Shown here: positions 1-10,007 of the stretch, in pieces
Position numbering within the stretch: position 1 is the stretch's first letter
Layout: each line of letters starts with the position of its first letter
Assembly (NCBI RefSeq): GCF_021726475.1
Contig: NZ_JAKJRU010000004.1
Coordinates: 186,001 to 250,000, forward strand
From: Pseudomonas oligotrophica
Lineage (GTDB): Bacteria > Pseudomonadota > Gammaproteobacteria > Pseudomonadales > Pseudomonadaceae
Reading direction: 5' to 3'
DNA: 64,000 nt
Notes under the pieces: generated by a model
What the model saw: only the letters and a program-made list of their open reading frames with translations
The model's database searches: none
What the model was told of the DNA's origin: nothing
Made by a program: the position numbers and the translations under genes

Positions 1-312
1 GTGCCGCGGCTCGGTGGCACGCAGCGCGAGGGGCGCATCGCCCGCGGCACCGAGGATGGAGCCGCGCGGGTGGCAGCCGGGGACCGCCAGCTACCACGGC
101 TCTCCGCGCGGGACGATGCGGTGCGACGCTTCATCGCCCTGGTCGACGAGTGCTACGACCGGCGGATTCCGCTGTATATCGAAGCCGAGGTGGCCCTGGA
201 CGAGCTGTACACCGAGGGGTACCTGGCGTTCCCGTTCCGCCGCACGCTGAGCCGGCTGCGGGAGATGCAGCTGAGGCGCTTCGGCCACGGGCATCTGAGT
301 CAGTCGCGGTAG
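1..312 (+). CDS. zapE: ZapE/AFG1-family ATPase, C-terminal end (partial)
   Basis: This is the last ~100 residues of an AFG1/ZapE-like P-loop ATPase; the ATPase core lies upstream of the window. The visible part holds the family's C-terminal pattern: RRFIALVDECYDR, then a strand IPLYIEAEV, then FRRTLSRLREMQ. In E. coli ZapE is a cytoplasmic, FtsZ-interacting ATPase active in division under stress; that role is taken from the family. The reading frame is open from the first base, so the first codon shown is not a start. Its stop overlaps the end of the convergent isomerase gene by 13 bases. Confidence 0.85.
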   Translation: MPRLGGTQREGRIARGTEDGAARVAAGDRQLPRLSARDDAVRRFIALVDECYDRRIPLYIEAEVALDELYTEGYLAFPFRRTLSRLREMQLRRFGHGHLSQSR

Positions 313-578
313 AACACCTGCACCAGGTGATAGCCGAACTGGCTCTTTACCGGGCCATGCACCTCACGCAGCGGCTTCTTGAAGATCACCTGATCGATGC
401 TGCGCACCATCTGCCCAGGGCGCACTTCGCCGAGGTCGCCGCCTTTCTTCCCGGACGGGCAGGTCGAATACTTGCGCGCCAGCAGGTCGAACGCCTCGCC
501 GTTGGCCAGGCGCTTCTTCAGTTGCGCGGCTTCGGCTTCGGTCTTGACCAGAATGTGGCGGGCCATGGCTTTGGGCAT
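300..578 (-). CDS. ppiC: Parvulin-type peptidyl-prolyl cis-trans isomerase (PpiC-like)
   Basis: Small 92-residue single-domain parvulin that catalyses cis-trans isomerisation of X-Pro bonds in the cytoplasm. It begins MPKAMARHILVK and carries the parvulin signatures CPSGKKGGDLGE, where the fold's conserved Gly-Gly lies, and the final FGYHLVQV strand with its active-site His. There is no signal peptide, unlike SurA or PpiD. I chose the ATG at 578 because GAGGA lies about nine bases upstream; an in-frame upstream ATG at 596 would add six residues and has no comparable site. Length and sequence fit E. coli PpiC (93 aa). It converges on zapE. Confidence 0.9.
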   Translation of the reverse strand: MPKAMARHILVKTEAEAAQLKKRLANGEAFDLLARKYSTCPSGKKGGDLGEVRPGQMVRSIDQVIFKKPLREVHGPVKSQFGYHLVQVFYRD

Positions 579-705
579 GTCGCTGTCCTCATGCATTGAG
601 GGGCGCGATTGTAGTCGCCTTGCCGCGCTTGTCGATCGCCCAGCCGTTGCGCTGTCGGCACTGGGTCTGGTCAGGCACGACGAGCGGTAGTTTTATCTGT
701 CTGTT

Positions 706-719
706 TGATAGCGCTAACA
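706..719. promoter_or_regulatory. Putative GntR (LacI-family) operator upstream of the gluconate module
   Basis: The near-palindrome TGATAGCGCTAACA lies about 40 bases before the likely start of the gluconokinase-TRAP fusion. It contains TAGCGCT, which I recall as the core of the operator described for the Pseudomonas aeruginosa gluconate repressor GntR. A LacI-family regulator is encoded at the end of the same cluster, which supports the assignment. Repression relieved by gluconate or a derivative is inferred. Confidence 0.65.
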
Positions 720-755
720 TCCGGCCAAACAAGCACAACAACGACGGATTTCTTC

Positions 756-1886
756 ATGCCTTCAAAGCAGCCTTCCCGGGCTACCGCGTTGCCGGTCCTG
801 GTTGTCATGGGCGTCAGCGGTTCGGGCAAGACCGATACCAGCCACGCCGTCGCCGACGCGCTCGGCCTGCCGCACATCGAGGCGGATAACTTTCACCCTG
901 CGGAAAACGTCGCGCGTATGCGTGCCGGTACACCGCTGTCCGATACCGACCGCGTGCAATGGCTGCACGCACTGATCGGCGAGATGCAGCGCACGCTCGA
1001 TAGCGGCAGTGGCTTCGTCCTGGCCTGCTCGGCGCTCAAGCGCAGCTACCGTGAGCGCTTGCGCAGTGTCGTCCCGGGATTGCGTTTCGCCCATCTGGCC
1101 ATCGATTACGACACCGCGGTGCAGCGCGTCGGTGCGCGACCGGGGCACTTCATGCCGATCTCCCTGGTCGACAGCCAATTCGCCACCCTCGAATCGCCCG
1201 AGGGTGAGCCAGGCGTGTTGACCGTCGATGCCAGTCAGTCTCGCGACGTGGTGTTGCTGCAAATCGTCGAATGGATGCGCGGCGCCGAGCTGGATGAACT
1301 GATCGAGTCCCGCGTCGATCTTTCCGCGCGCCCGTTTGATAGCGCTACCACGGCGCCACCGCTGACCAATGCGCCGATCTACAGCGGCACGGTCGCGCGA
1401 CACTTCGACCGTCTGACCGATTGGCTGATGGCCGCGCTGATGGCCTTCATGGTCATCGTGGTGTTCTCCAGCGTGGTGCTGCGTTATGCCTTCGGCACTG
1501 GCTGGACCGGCGCCGAGGAGCTGTCGCGGCTGGCGTTCGTCTGGCTGGTGTTCGTCGGCGTCGCTTCGAGCATGCGCCGCGGCGAGCTGATGAGTTTCTC
1601 CATGCTGCGCGACCGTTTCCCGCGGCTGTTCCGCCGCGTCGTCGATTCCCTTAGCTGGCTGCTGGTGGCAGCTGCGAGCGGCCTGGCGGCCTGGGGCGGC
1701 TGGAACCAGATGCAGTTCGGCTGGACCATCAACAGCCCGGTAGTCGGCTATCCGCTGGGCCTGGCGATGCTGCCGGTGGCTGCCAGCATGGTCGCGCTGG
1801 CGGTACTCGCGCTGCTGCAGCTGGCCTACGTCTGGCGGCGCGATCAGCCATCGGCCACCGCCGCTGCGAATGTCACCGCGGACTGA
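756..1886 (+). CDS. gntK: Gluconokinase fused to TRAP transporter small permease (GntK-DctQ)
   Basis: Residues ~10-180 form a complete gluconokinase: Walker A GVSGSGKT, then ADNFHPAENVARM and CSALKRSYRERLR. This domain phosphorylates gluconate to 6-phosphogluconate with ATP. A linker of about 35 residues follows, then a DctQ-type membrane domain from ~residue 210, with four hydrophobic segments and the family pattern FGTGWTGAEELSRLAFVW. DctQ pairs with the large TRAP permease encoded next. The kinase would sit on the cytoplasmic face, coupling uptake to phosphorylation (inference). Start at 756 is chosen because the kinase homology begins soon after; an ATA at 705 is unlikely. A second copy of the GntR-type operator is translated within the linker. 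No frameshift or stop separates the two halves. Confidence 0.88.
   Translation: MPSKQPSRATALPVLVVMGVSGSGKTDTSHAVADALGLPHIEADNFHPAENVARMRAGTPLSDTDRVQWLHALIGEMQRTLDSGSGFVLACSALKRSYRERLRSVVPGLRFAHLAIDYDTAVQRVGARPGHFMPISLVDSQFATLESPEGEPGVLTVDASQSRDVVLLQIVEWMRGAELDELIESRVDLSARPFDSATTAPPLTNAPIYSGTVARHFDRLTDWLMAALMAFMVIVVFSSVVLRYAFGTGWTGAEELSRLAFVWLVFVGVASSMRRGELMSFSMLRDRFPRLFRRVVDSLSWLLVAAASGLAAWGGWNQMQFGWTINSPVVGYPLGLAMLPVAASMVALAVLALLQLAYVWRRDQPSATAAANVTAD
1337..1350. promoter_or_regulatory. Second GntR-type operator copy inside the gene fusion
   Basis: TGATAGCGCTACCA shares the 14-base string GTTTGATAGCGCTA (1334-1347) with the operator upstream of the gene. It lies exactly in the stretch encoding the linker between the kinase and permease domains, where it is translated as FDSAT. 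The simplest reading is that a former intergenic operator became coding when the two genes merged. Binding is not shown by sequence alone; it could act as an auxiliary operator or block elongation. Confidence 0.55.
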
Positions 1887-1937
1887 AGCGACGCCGCAAT
1901 CAGAACAATACGGGCACTGCCCAACCGAGGACCTTTC

Positions 1938-3215
1938 ATGACCGTCGTCGTCTTCCTTTCATCGCTGCTGGCCTTCATGACGCTTGGCATGCCCATCGCT
2001 TTCGCGCTGCTGCTCACCGGCTCGGTGCTGATGTGGTACCTGGATTTCTGGGACGTGCAGCTGCTGGCTCAGAACCTTCAGGCCGGCGCTGACAGCTTCC
2101 CGCTGCTGGCGGTGCCGTTCTTCATCCTGGCCGGCGAACTGATGAATGCAGGCGGCATCTCGCGGCGCATCATCGCCATGGCGCAGGCCTATTTCGGTCA
2201 CAAGCGTGGCGGCCTGGGTTACGTGGCGATTGCCGCTTCGGTGCTGTTGGCGAGCATGTCCGGCTCGGCGCTGGCCGATACCGCCGCGCTGGCGACGCTG
2301 CTGCTGCCGATGATGCGCGAGCGCGGCTACCCGCTGAGCTCGTCGTCGGGCCTGGTGGCGGCGGGCGGGATCATCGCCCCGATCATTCCGCCGTCGATGC
2401 CGTTCGTGATCTACGGCGTGGTGACCGGCACGTCGATCAGCCAGCTGTTTCTCGCCGGCATGGTGCCGGGGCTGATCATGGGCATGGGCCTGATCGTCGC
2501 CTGGACGCTGATCGCCCGGCGGATCGACGAACCGAAGCAGGAAAAGGCCAGCGGTGCCGTTCGCCGCCGCGTGCTAGTCGACGGGGCGGCGGCGCTGATG
2601 CTGCCGGTGATCATCGTTGGCGGGCTGCGTGGCGGCCTGTTCACCCCGACCGAAGCGGCGGTGGTCGCCGCCGTCTATGCTCTGGCCGTTTCGACCCTGC
2701 TGTATCGCGAACTGACCTGGGCCGGGCTGGTCGAGGTGCTCACGCGTGCCAGCCGCACCACGGCGTCGGTGATGTTTCTCTGCGCCGCGGCGACGGTATC
2801 GGCGTACATGATCACCCTGGCCCAGCTGCCCGACGAGATCGCGGCGATGCTCGGTCCGCTGGCGCAGGACCCGAAGCTGCTGATGGTCGCCATCATGCTG
2901 CTGATGATCGCTGTCGGCATGGTGCTGGACCTGACCCCGACCATTCTGATCCTCGGTCCGGTGCTGGCGCCGATCGCGATCAAGGCCGGCATCGATCCGG
3001 TGTATTTCGGCGTGATGTTCGTGCTGATCGGTTCCATCGGGCTGATCACCCCGCCGGTAGGCACCGTGCTCAACGTGGTCGGCGGCATCGGCCGGCTGCG
3101 CATGGAAACCCTGGTGCGCGGCGTGATGCCGTTCTTCCTCGTCTACCTGGTGATCGTCGGGCTGCTCATAGCCGTGCCCTCGATCATTACCGTACCCCTG
3201 GCCTGGCTGCGGTAA
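1938..3215 (+). CDS. TRAP transporter large permease (DctM family)
   Basis: A 425-residue, about 12-helix inner-membrane protein of the DctM/SiaM type, which moves the substrate using a sodium gradient after delivery by the periplasmic binding protein. Family patterns include GMPIAFALLL near the N-terminus, SGSALADTAALATLLLP, GGIIAPIIPPSMPFVIYG, LFTPTEAAVVAAVYAL and GLITPPVGTVLNVVGG. ATG 1938 follows GAGGACC. It lies 51 bases after the fusion gene that supplies the small subunit. The context (gluconokinase, GntR-type regulator) suggests gluconate or a related sugar acid as substrate; the permease sequence does not prove this. Confidence 0.93.
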   Translation: MTVVVFLSSLLAFMTLGMPIAFALLLTGSVLMWYLDFWDVQLLAQNLQAGADSFPLLAVPFFILAGELMNAGGISRRIIAMAQAYFGHKRGGLGYVAIAASVLLASMSGSALADTAALATLLLPMMRERGYPLSSSSGLVAAGGIIAPIIPPSMPFVIYGVVTGTSISQLFLAGMVPGLIMGMGLIVAWTLIARRIDEPKQEKASGAVRRRVLVDGAAALMLPVIIVGGLRGGLFTPTEAAVVAAVYALAVSTLLYRELTWAGLVEVLTRASRTTASVMFLCAAATVSAYMITLAQLPDEIAAMLGPLAQDPKLLMVAIMLLMIAVGMVLDLTPTILILGPVLAPIAIKAGIDPVYFGVMFVLIGSIGLITPPVGTVLNVVGGIGRLRMETLVRGVMPFFLVYLVIVGLLIAVPSIITVPLAWLR

Positions 3216-3276
3216 CGCCGGTCGTGCAACCCCAACGACACACCCAACAGCCCAACAACAAGAAAGGTACCGCTCC

Positions 3277-4293
3277 ATGAAACGACTCATCATCAGCACC
3301 CTGACCGCCGCATTGCTCGGCAGCACGCTCGGCCTCGGCCAGGTCCACGCCGCGGACGACATCCGCCCGCGCATGATCCGCTTCGGCTACGGCCTCAACG
3401 AAGACAGCAACCAGGGCAGGGCAGTGAAACTGCTCGCCGAAGAGGTGGCCAAGGCTTCGGACGGCAAGCTGAAAGTGCGTACCTTTGGTTCGGCCAGCCT
3501 CGGCTCGGACGACCAGATGCAGAACGCGCTGATCGGCGGCGCACAGGAAATGATGGTTGGCTCGACCGCGACGCTGGTCGGCATCAGCAAGGAGATGGCG
3601 GTGTGGGATACGCCGTTCCTGTTCACCGATCCGCGCCAGGCGGATCAGGTACTGGACGGCCCGGTAGGCAGGCAGGTGATGGACAAACTCGAGGAGAAGG
3701 GTCTGGTCGGGCTGGTGTACTGGGAGAACGGTTTTCGTAACGTGACCAACAGTGCGCGGCCGATCGAGAAGCTCGAGGACTTCGAGGGCATCAAGCTGCG
3801 CGTGATGCCCAATCCGGTGTTTATCGACACCTTCAAGCGCATGGGCGCCAACGCGGTGCCGCTGCCGTTCTCCGAGCTGTTCACTGCGCTGGAAACCAAA
3901 GCGGTCGACGGCCAGGAAAACCCCTACAACACCATTCTCTCCTCCAAGTTCTATGAAGTGCAGAAGTACCTGAGCGTGACCAATCACGTCTACAGCCCCT
4001 GGATCGTCACGGTTTCCAAGCGCTGGTGGGACGGGCTCTCGGAAACCGAGCAGGGCATCATCATGGCGGCGGCCCAGAAGGCGCGTGATGCCGAGCGCGA
4101 GGACACCCGTCGCGAGGCGAGCCAGGCCCTGGCGGCGCTGAAGGAGCACGGCATGCAGATCAACGAGGTCAGCCCGGAGGAGATCCAGCGCATGCGCGAA
4201 CAGGCGCAGCCGGCGATCCAGACGGTGATCGACGCCGTCGGCCAGGAGCTGTTCGACCAGGTCCAGGCCGAAGTCGAAAAGGCCGCGCGCTAG
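3277..4293 (+). CDS. TRAP transporter substrate-binding protein (DctP family)
   Basis: A periplasmic binding protein of 338 residues with a signal peptide (MKRLIISTLTAALLGS, cleavage probably after QVHA). The DctP fold is shown by VYWENGFRNVTNS, IKLRVMPNPVFIDTFK (the arginine that normally grips the substrate carboxylate) and LFTALETKAVDGQENP. A carboxylated sugar such as gluconate fits both the arginine and the neighbouring kinase. ATG 3277 follows AGAAAGG. It is the third gene of the TRAP operon, 61 bases after the large permease, and an unlinked soluble binding protein is typical of TRAP systems. Confidence 0.93.
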   Translation: MKRLIISTLTAALLGSTLGLGQVHAADDIRPRMIRFGYGLNEDSNQGRAVKLLAEEVAKASDGKLKVRTFGSASLGSDDQMQNALIGGAQEMMVGSTATLVGISKEMAVWDTPFLFTDPRQADQVLDGPVGRQVMDKLEEKGLVGLVYWENGFRNVTNSARPIEKLEDFEGIKLRVMPNPVFIDTFKRMGANAVPLPFSELFTALETKAVDGQENPYNTILSSKFYEVQKYLSVTNHVYSPWIVTVSKRWWDGLSETEQGIIMAAAQKARDAEREDTRREASQALAALKEHGMQINEVSPEEIQRMREQAQPAIQTVIDAVGQELFDQVQAEVEKAAR

Positions 4294-4351
4294 GAGCCGA
4301 TCGGCACCTGCCCGCTGCTAGAATCCGCCGCTTTCGACCCATGGATTGCGC

Positions 4352-5371
4352 ATGACCACACGCCGTCGCCGCTCCGCCGAGCGGGTAACCCTGTCCGATG
4401 TCGCACGCAACGCCGGCTGCTCGCTGATGTCGGCATCCCGCGCGCTGTCACAACCGGAGCTGGTTTCCGATGCATTGCGTGAGCGTGTCGAGCAGGCGGT
4501 CAAGGCACTTGGCTATGTGCCGCACCCCGCGGCGCGCAGCCTGGCCAGTTCGCGCTCCAATCTGGTGGCGGTGATCATCCCCTCGCTGTCCAACGCGGTG
4601 TTCGTCGATACCGTCGAGGCCATCCAGCGCGTGCTGATGCCGGCGGGCTACGAAATGATGATTGGCGTCAGCCACTATCGGCCCGAGGAGGATGAACGCC
4701 TGCTGCGCGCGTACCTGGCCCATCAGCCGGCCGGACTGCTGCTCACCGGTTTCGAGCGCAGCGAGGCGGCGCGGGCAGTGCTGGCCAGCTACACGGCGCC
4801 ACGGGTCACGCTGATGGAGCTGAGCGATCAGGCGGACAGCTATTGCGTCGGCTTCTCGCAATTGCAGGCCGGCGCGGCGATGACCCGCACGCTGCTCGAG
4901 CGCGGCTATCGTCACGTCGCCTTCGCCGCGGCGCAGCTGGACCCGCGCACCCTGCAGCGCGCCGAAGGCTATCGCCAGGCAATGCGCGAGGCCGGGCGTT
5001 ATGAACCGACCCTGGAGCTGCTGACGCCGCAGCTGTCATCCATCGGTCTGGGTGCCGAGCTGCTGGATCGGCTGCTGGCGCAGCATCCCGAGATCGACGC
5101 GGTGTTCTTCAACAACGACGACCTGGCCCTCGGTGCGCTGTTCCGGGCCCATCAGCTGGGGCTCGAAGTGCCGGGGCGGCTGGCGATCGCCGGCTTCAAC
5201 GACCTGCCGGCGGCGGCCTGGATGCATCCGGCGCTGAGTACCGTACGCACCCGGCGTGGCGAGATCGGCGAGCTGGCCGCGCAGATGCTGCTCGGCCTGA
5301 TGCGCGGTCAGCAGCCTGCCCAGCGCTGTGTCGACGTGGGCTTCGAAGTGATCATGCGCGACAGCGCCTGA
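4352..5371 (+). CDS. gntR: LacI-family regulator of gluconate utilisation (GntR)
   Basis: A 339-residue LacI/GalR regulator. The N-terminal helix-turn-helix reads VTLSDVARNAGCSLMSASRAL, with the hinge-helix region HPAARSLASSRSN after it. The C-terminal periplasmic-binding-like sensor domain ends with DDLALGALFRAHQLG and AIAGFNDLPAAAWMHPALSTV. GntR-type proteins repress gluconate uptake and kinase genes until gluconate or 6-phosphogluconate binds. The TAGCGCTA sites at 709 and 1340 are its probable operators. The ATG at 4352 lacks a strong ribosome site, and a TTG two codons earlier is an alternative. It is 58 bases after the TRAP genes on the same strand and may be cotranscribed. Confidence 0.85.
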   Translation: MTTRRRRSAERVTLSDVARNAGCSLMSASRALSQPELVSDALRERVEQAVKALGYVPHPAARSLASSRSNLVAVIIPSLSNAVFVDTVEAIQRVLMPAGYEMMIGVSHYRPEEDERLLRAYLAHQPAGLLLTGFERSEAARAVLASYTAPRVTLMELSDQADSYCVGFSQLQAGAAMTRTLLERGYRHVAFAAAQLDPRTLQRAEGYRQAMREAGRYEPTLELLTPQLSSIGLGAELLDRLLAQHPEIDAVFFNNDDLALGALFRAHQLGLEVPGRLAIAGFNDLPAAAWMHPALSTVRTRRGEIGELAAQMLLGLMRGQQPAQRCVDVGFEVIMRDSA

Positions 5372-5398
5372 GGCGGGCTTTCGGCACCCGCCGAGGCG

Positions 5399-6316
5399 TC
5401 AGGGCTGCGCCTGCTGCTGTGCGGTCACTTGTTGGGCAATCTCGATCATCTGCTCGCGCATCCAGCGGTTGGCCGGGTCTTGGTCGGTGCTTTCGTGCCA
5501 GTAGATGTGGGTTTCCAGCGGTGCGACGTCCACCGGCAGGTCCACCTGGTGCAAGTCGTGGCGACGGGCGAAGCGCTCCGGCACGGTCACCACCATGTCG
5601 GTCTGCTCGATCACCTGGGTTGCCATCAGGTAGTGCTGCGAACGCAGGGCGATCTTGCGCTGCAGGCCCATCTTGCCCAACGCCAGGTCCACCAGGCCAA
5701 GGCCGCTGCGGCGGCTGGAGATGTGGATGTGCGACAGCGACAGGTACTGCTCCAGGGTGAGCTTGTCCTTGGCCAGCGGGTGGCCGCGACGCATGGCGCA
5801 GATGTAGCGGTCCTCCAGCAGCTTGACGTGGCGCACCTGCGGATCGGTATTGAGCGGCGCGTCCATGGCGAAGTCCAGGCGGCCGGCGGCCAGCTCCTTG
5901 GTCGTCTCGCGGCGCTTGGCCAGCATGCTCTCGATCTTCACGTTCGGTGCCAGGCGGCGCAGGCGCTGGAACAGCGGCGGCAGCATCACCGCCTCGGTGA
6001 GGTCGGTCATGCTGATGCGAAACACCTTGTTCGCCTGCGCCGGGCTGAAGGTCCGGCTTTCCTGCACCGAGACGCGCAACAGCTGCAGCGCATTGCGCAC
6101 CGGGCCGATGATGTTCTGCGCCATCGGCGTCGGCACCATGCCCTGTGCGGTGCGCACGAACAGCGGATCGTTGAAGGTCTCGCGCAAGCGGGCGAGGGCG
6201 TTGGATACCGCCGGCTGGGTGATGCCGACGATCTGCCCGGCACGGGTCAGGTTGGCTTCGGTATAGATCGCGTCGAAGACGATGAAGAGGTTCAGGTCGA
6301 CCTTGTTCAGGTTCAT
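5399..6316 (-). CDS. LysR-family regulator (NodD/LeuO-like subgroup)
   Basis: A 305-residue LysR-type DNA-binding regulator. Residues ~5-65 form the winged helix-turn-helix, including GITQPAVSNALARLRETFND and LFVRTAQGMVPTP, wording typical of the NodD/LeuO/MexT branch. The rest is the periplasmic-binding-like effector domain. It is transcribed divergently from the acyl-CoA dehydrogenase across a 140-base AT-richer gap, the usual arrangement for a LysR protein and its target; control of that gene is inferred. The effector is unknown. ATG 6316 follows a purine-rich GGAGAAGC. Confidence 0.88.
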   Translation of the reverse strand: MNLNKVDLNLFIVFDAIYTEANLTRAGQIVGITQPAVSNALARLRETFNDPLFVRTAQGMVPTPMAQNIIGPVRNALQLLRVSVQESRTFSPAQANKVFRISMTDLTEAVMLPPLFQRLRRLAPNVKIESMLAKRRETTKELAAGRLDFAMDAPLNTDPQVRHVKLLEDRYICAMRRGHPLAKDKLTLEQYLSLSHIHISSRRSGLGLVDLALGKMGLQRKIALRSQHYLMATQVIEQTDMVVTVPERFARRHDLHQVDLPVDVAPLETHIYWHESTDQDPANRWMREQMIEIAQQVTAQQQAQP

Positions 6317-6456
6317 TGTTGTGCTTCTCCGGCATGAACGGGCCTGGCGATCATATATGGGTTATGAATGTTAATACACGGGCAAAATAGCTTCGATAAA
6401 TCCAGATACGTCCTCTAGCATCCTTCCTACAACAAACCCGCATAAAGGTCGTACCC

Positions 6457-7683
<1,227 letters not shown>

Positions 7684-7688
7684 ACGAA

Positions 7689-7713
7689 GAAAGGCCGCGA
7701 TTGCGGCCTTTCT
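7689..7713. terminator. Intrinsic terminator, bidirectional
   Basis: Perfect 10-bp stem GAAAGGCCGC / GCGGCCTTTC around a GATT loop. It lies directly after the acyl-CoA dehydrogenase stop and before the end of the convergent PstS-OmpA gene, so it can serve both. Confidence 0.85.
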
Positions 7714-7726
7714 ATTGCGCGGCGGA

Positions 7727-9094
7727 TCAGTAGATCCAGATCTCCACCCGGCGGTTCTTCACCCGGCCGCCGCTGCCTTCGTTGGATGCTACTGGAAGTT
7801 CAGAGCCCAACCCGTTGATATCCCTGACATAGACACCATGCTTGACCAGCTCGCGACGCACCGTCATGGCGCGCAGCTTGGACAGCAGGGCGGCGCGGCT
7901 CGGGTCGCTCTTCGGGTCGCCGAAGCCCACCAGCGCGGCGCTGCCGATGCTGCGCTTTTGCGCATGCAGGTACTCGGCGACGCGCGCGATGTCGCGCAGG
8001 GCCTTGTTGTCCAGCTGGGCGCTGCCCTCGTCGAAGCGGAAGTTCACCGTCAGCCGGCGGGCGTCGCTGGCGAGCTGGCGGTAGAACGCCGGCATGCCGT
8101 CCTGCGGCTGGGTGCGAACCGCCTCGACGCTCTGCGCGACGTAGCCCGACTGGCCGACGATCTGCTGGCCGGCCTTGCTGTGCACGAAGTCGATGAAGGC
8201 GCGCGTCCATGGCGACTGGTCGTTGGGTGCGGCGTAGAGGAATAGCCGGCGCGACAGCGGGTAGTCCTCGGTCGCCACCGTGGTCAGGTCCGGGGCCATC
8301 GGCTGTGACTCGCCGTCGACGATGCCCAGCGCCTTCACGCTGCCGATGGAGGCCAGGCCGACGAAGCCGATCGCCCCGCGGTCGCGGCCGACGGCAGCGG
8401 CCAGTTCGTCGTTGGACTCGTAGCGCCGCGCCGAGGCGGTGAGCGCCTTTCCGTGCGCGCCCAGCACCAGCTCGTTGAAGGTGTCATAGGTGCCCGAGCG
8501 GTCGTCACGGGCGTGGATGCGCACCGGCATGTCGGCGCCGCCCAGCTCGCGCCAGTTGGTCACCTCGCCGGCGAACAGGCGGGCAACCGCGCGGGTATCC
8601 AGTGCCCCGAGCGGATTGTCCGGGTGCACGACGATGGCCAGGCCGTCGATGGCGATCACCTGCTCGGCCGCTGCGCTGGTCAGGTCGCCGAGGCCGACGA
8701 GCGCCTGCTGCTCCTTCGGCTTGATCGGTCGCGAGGCGGCGGCGAGGTCGGTGCTGCCGTCGGCCAGCGCGGCGAAGCCGGTGCCGGTGCCGTGGGCGGC
8801 GACCGTCGCATGCAGGCGCTGGCCCTGGGCGTCGAGCGCCTCGATGCGCTGCTCGTTGGCCACCGGACCGTCGCTGACGCGGACGTCCTTCAGGCCCTGG
8901 GCTTCGAAGAAGCCGCTGACCAGCATCGGCGCCAGCTTGGCGCCCACGGTGTTGGAGCCCTGGATGCGCAGCACGGCGCTGGCGTCGGCCGGGGCGGCGA
9001 ACACCTGCCAGGGCAGGCCGTAGCAGAGCGATCCCAAGAGGACCATGGACAGCACGCGCGACCAGATCTCGCGCTCGGAACGACGGGGTGACAT
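7727..9094 (-). CDS. PstS-like phosphate-binding domain fused to OmpA-like domain
   Basis: An exported two-domain protein of 455 residues. After a signal sequence (hydrophobic VLSMVLLGSLCYGL, then VFAAPADA) comes a PstS-type binding domain with RIQGSNTVGAKL, GLAIVVHPDNPLG and DDRSGTYDTFNELVLG. Residues ~325-455 are an OmpA-like peptidoglycan-binding domain with VNFRFDEGSAQLDN, and it ends in NRRVEIWIY. The hybrid would be anchored to peptidoglycan and capture or sense phosphate-like anions, but no pst transport genes adjoin it. Start 9094 is chosen over the upstream ATG at 9172 because AAGGGAG precedes it and the signal peptide follows. Confidence 0.88.
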   Translation of the reverse strand: MSPRRSEREIWSRVLSMVLLGSLCYGLPWQVFAAPADASAVLRIQGSNTVGAKLAPMLVSGFFEAQGLKDVRVSDGPVANEQRIEALDAQGQRLHATVAAHGTGTGFAALADGSTDLAAASRPIKPKEQQALVGLGDLTSAAAEQVIAIDGLAIVVHPDNPLGALDTRAVARLFAGEVTNWRELGGADMPVRIHARDDRSGTYDTFNELVLGAHGKALTASARRYESNDELAAAVGRDRGAIGFVGLASIGSVKALGIVDGESQPMAPDLTTVATEDYPLSRRLFLYAAPNDQSPWTRAFIDFVHSKAGQQIVGQSGYVAQSVEAVRTQPQDGMPAFYRQLASDARRLTVNFRFDEGSAQLDNKALRDIARVAEYLHAQKRSIGSAALVGFGDPKSDPSRAALLSKLRAMTVRRELVKHGVYVRDINGLGSELPVASNEGSGGRVKNRRVEIWIY

Positions 9095-9194
9095 CTCGCG
9101 GACTCCCTTTCTTGAGTGCCGCGAGATTAAGACGATACGGTGACGGAACGATGACAGCGACCGCTCTGGCACGGGCGTTTGCGTGATCCAGGTC

Positions 9195-10007
9195 TCAGCT
9201 GAAGTCGATCCACACCGGGCAGTGGTCGGAGGGCTTGTCCATGCCGCGGATGTCGTAGTCGACCCCGGCGTCGCGCACCCGCTGGTGCAGCGCCGCGGTG
9301 GTCAGGATCAGGTCGATGCGCAGGCCGCGACGCGGCTCGTCCTCGAAGCCGCGGCTGCGGTAGTCGAACCAGCTGAAGCGGTCGGCGACTTCCGGGTTGA
9401 GCGTGCGGAAGCTGTCCTGCAGGCCCCAGGCCTTGAGCCGGCACAGCCACTCGCGCTCCTCGGGCAGGAAGCTGCACTTGCCGGTGCGCAGCCAGCGCTT
9501 GGCGTTGGCCTCGCCGATGCCGATGTCGCAGTCCTCGGGCGAGATATTGAAGTCACCCATCACCGCCACCGGGTGCTCCGGGCTGAAGCGCTCCTCCAGC
9601 AGGGCCTGCAGGTCGGCGTAGAAGCGGGTCTTGGCCGGAAACTTGACCGGGTGCGCGCGGCTTTCGCCCTGGGGGAAGTAGCCGTTCATCACCGTCACCG
9701 GCTGTCCGTCGCGATCGGCGAAGCGGCCCCAGATGAAGCGCTTCTGCGACTCTTCGCCATCGTTGGGAAAACCCTTGTGGATCTCCAGCGGCGCCTGGCG
9801 CGAGAGCAGGGCGACGCCGTAGTGGCCCTTCTGCCCATGGAAGTGCACGTGGTAGCCCAGCGCCTCGATATCGGCCTGGGGAAACTGCTCGTCGGCGACC
9901 TTGGTTTCCTGCAGGCCGATCACGTCCGGCTGGTGTTTCTCGATCAGCGCGGCGAGCTGGTGCGGGCGGGCGCGCAGCCCGTTGATATTGAAGGAGACGA
10001 TCTTCAT
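9195..10007 (-). CDS. xthA: Exodeoxyribonuclease III
   Basis: A 270-residue exonuclease III/AP endonuclease that nicks DNA at abasic sites and degrades 3' ends in base-excision repair. It begins [15 protein letters not shown], and carries the metal-binding glutamate in [13 protein letters not shown], the catalytic [15 protein letters not shown] and the C-terminal [13 protein letters not shown] with its active-site Asp-His. Start 10007 is chosen because the fold begins there; an upstream start at 10052 would add a 15-residue tail with no homology. It is monocistronic between unrelated genes. Confidence 0.95.
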   Translation of the reverse strand: MKIVSFNINGLRARPHQLAALIEKHQPDVIGLQETKVADEQFPQADIEALGYHVHFHGQKGHYGVALLSRQAPLEIHKGFPNDGEESQKRFIWGRFADRDGQPVTVMNGYFPQGESRAHPVKFPAKTRFYADLQALLEERFSPEHPVAVMGDFNISPEDCDIGIGEANAKRWLRTGKCSFLPEEREWLCRLKAWGLQDSFRTLNPEVADRFSWFDYRSRGFEDEPRRGLRIDLILTTAALHQRVRDAGVDYDIRGMDKPSDHCPVWIDFS

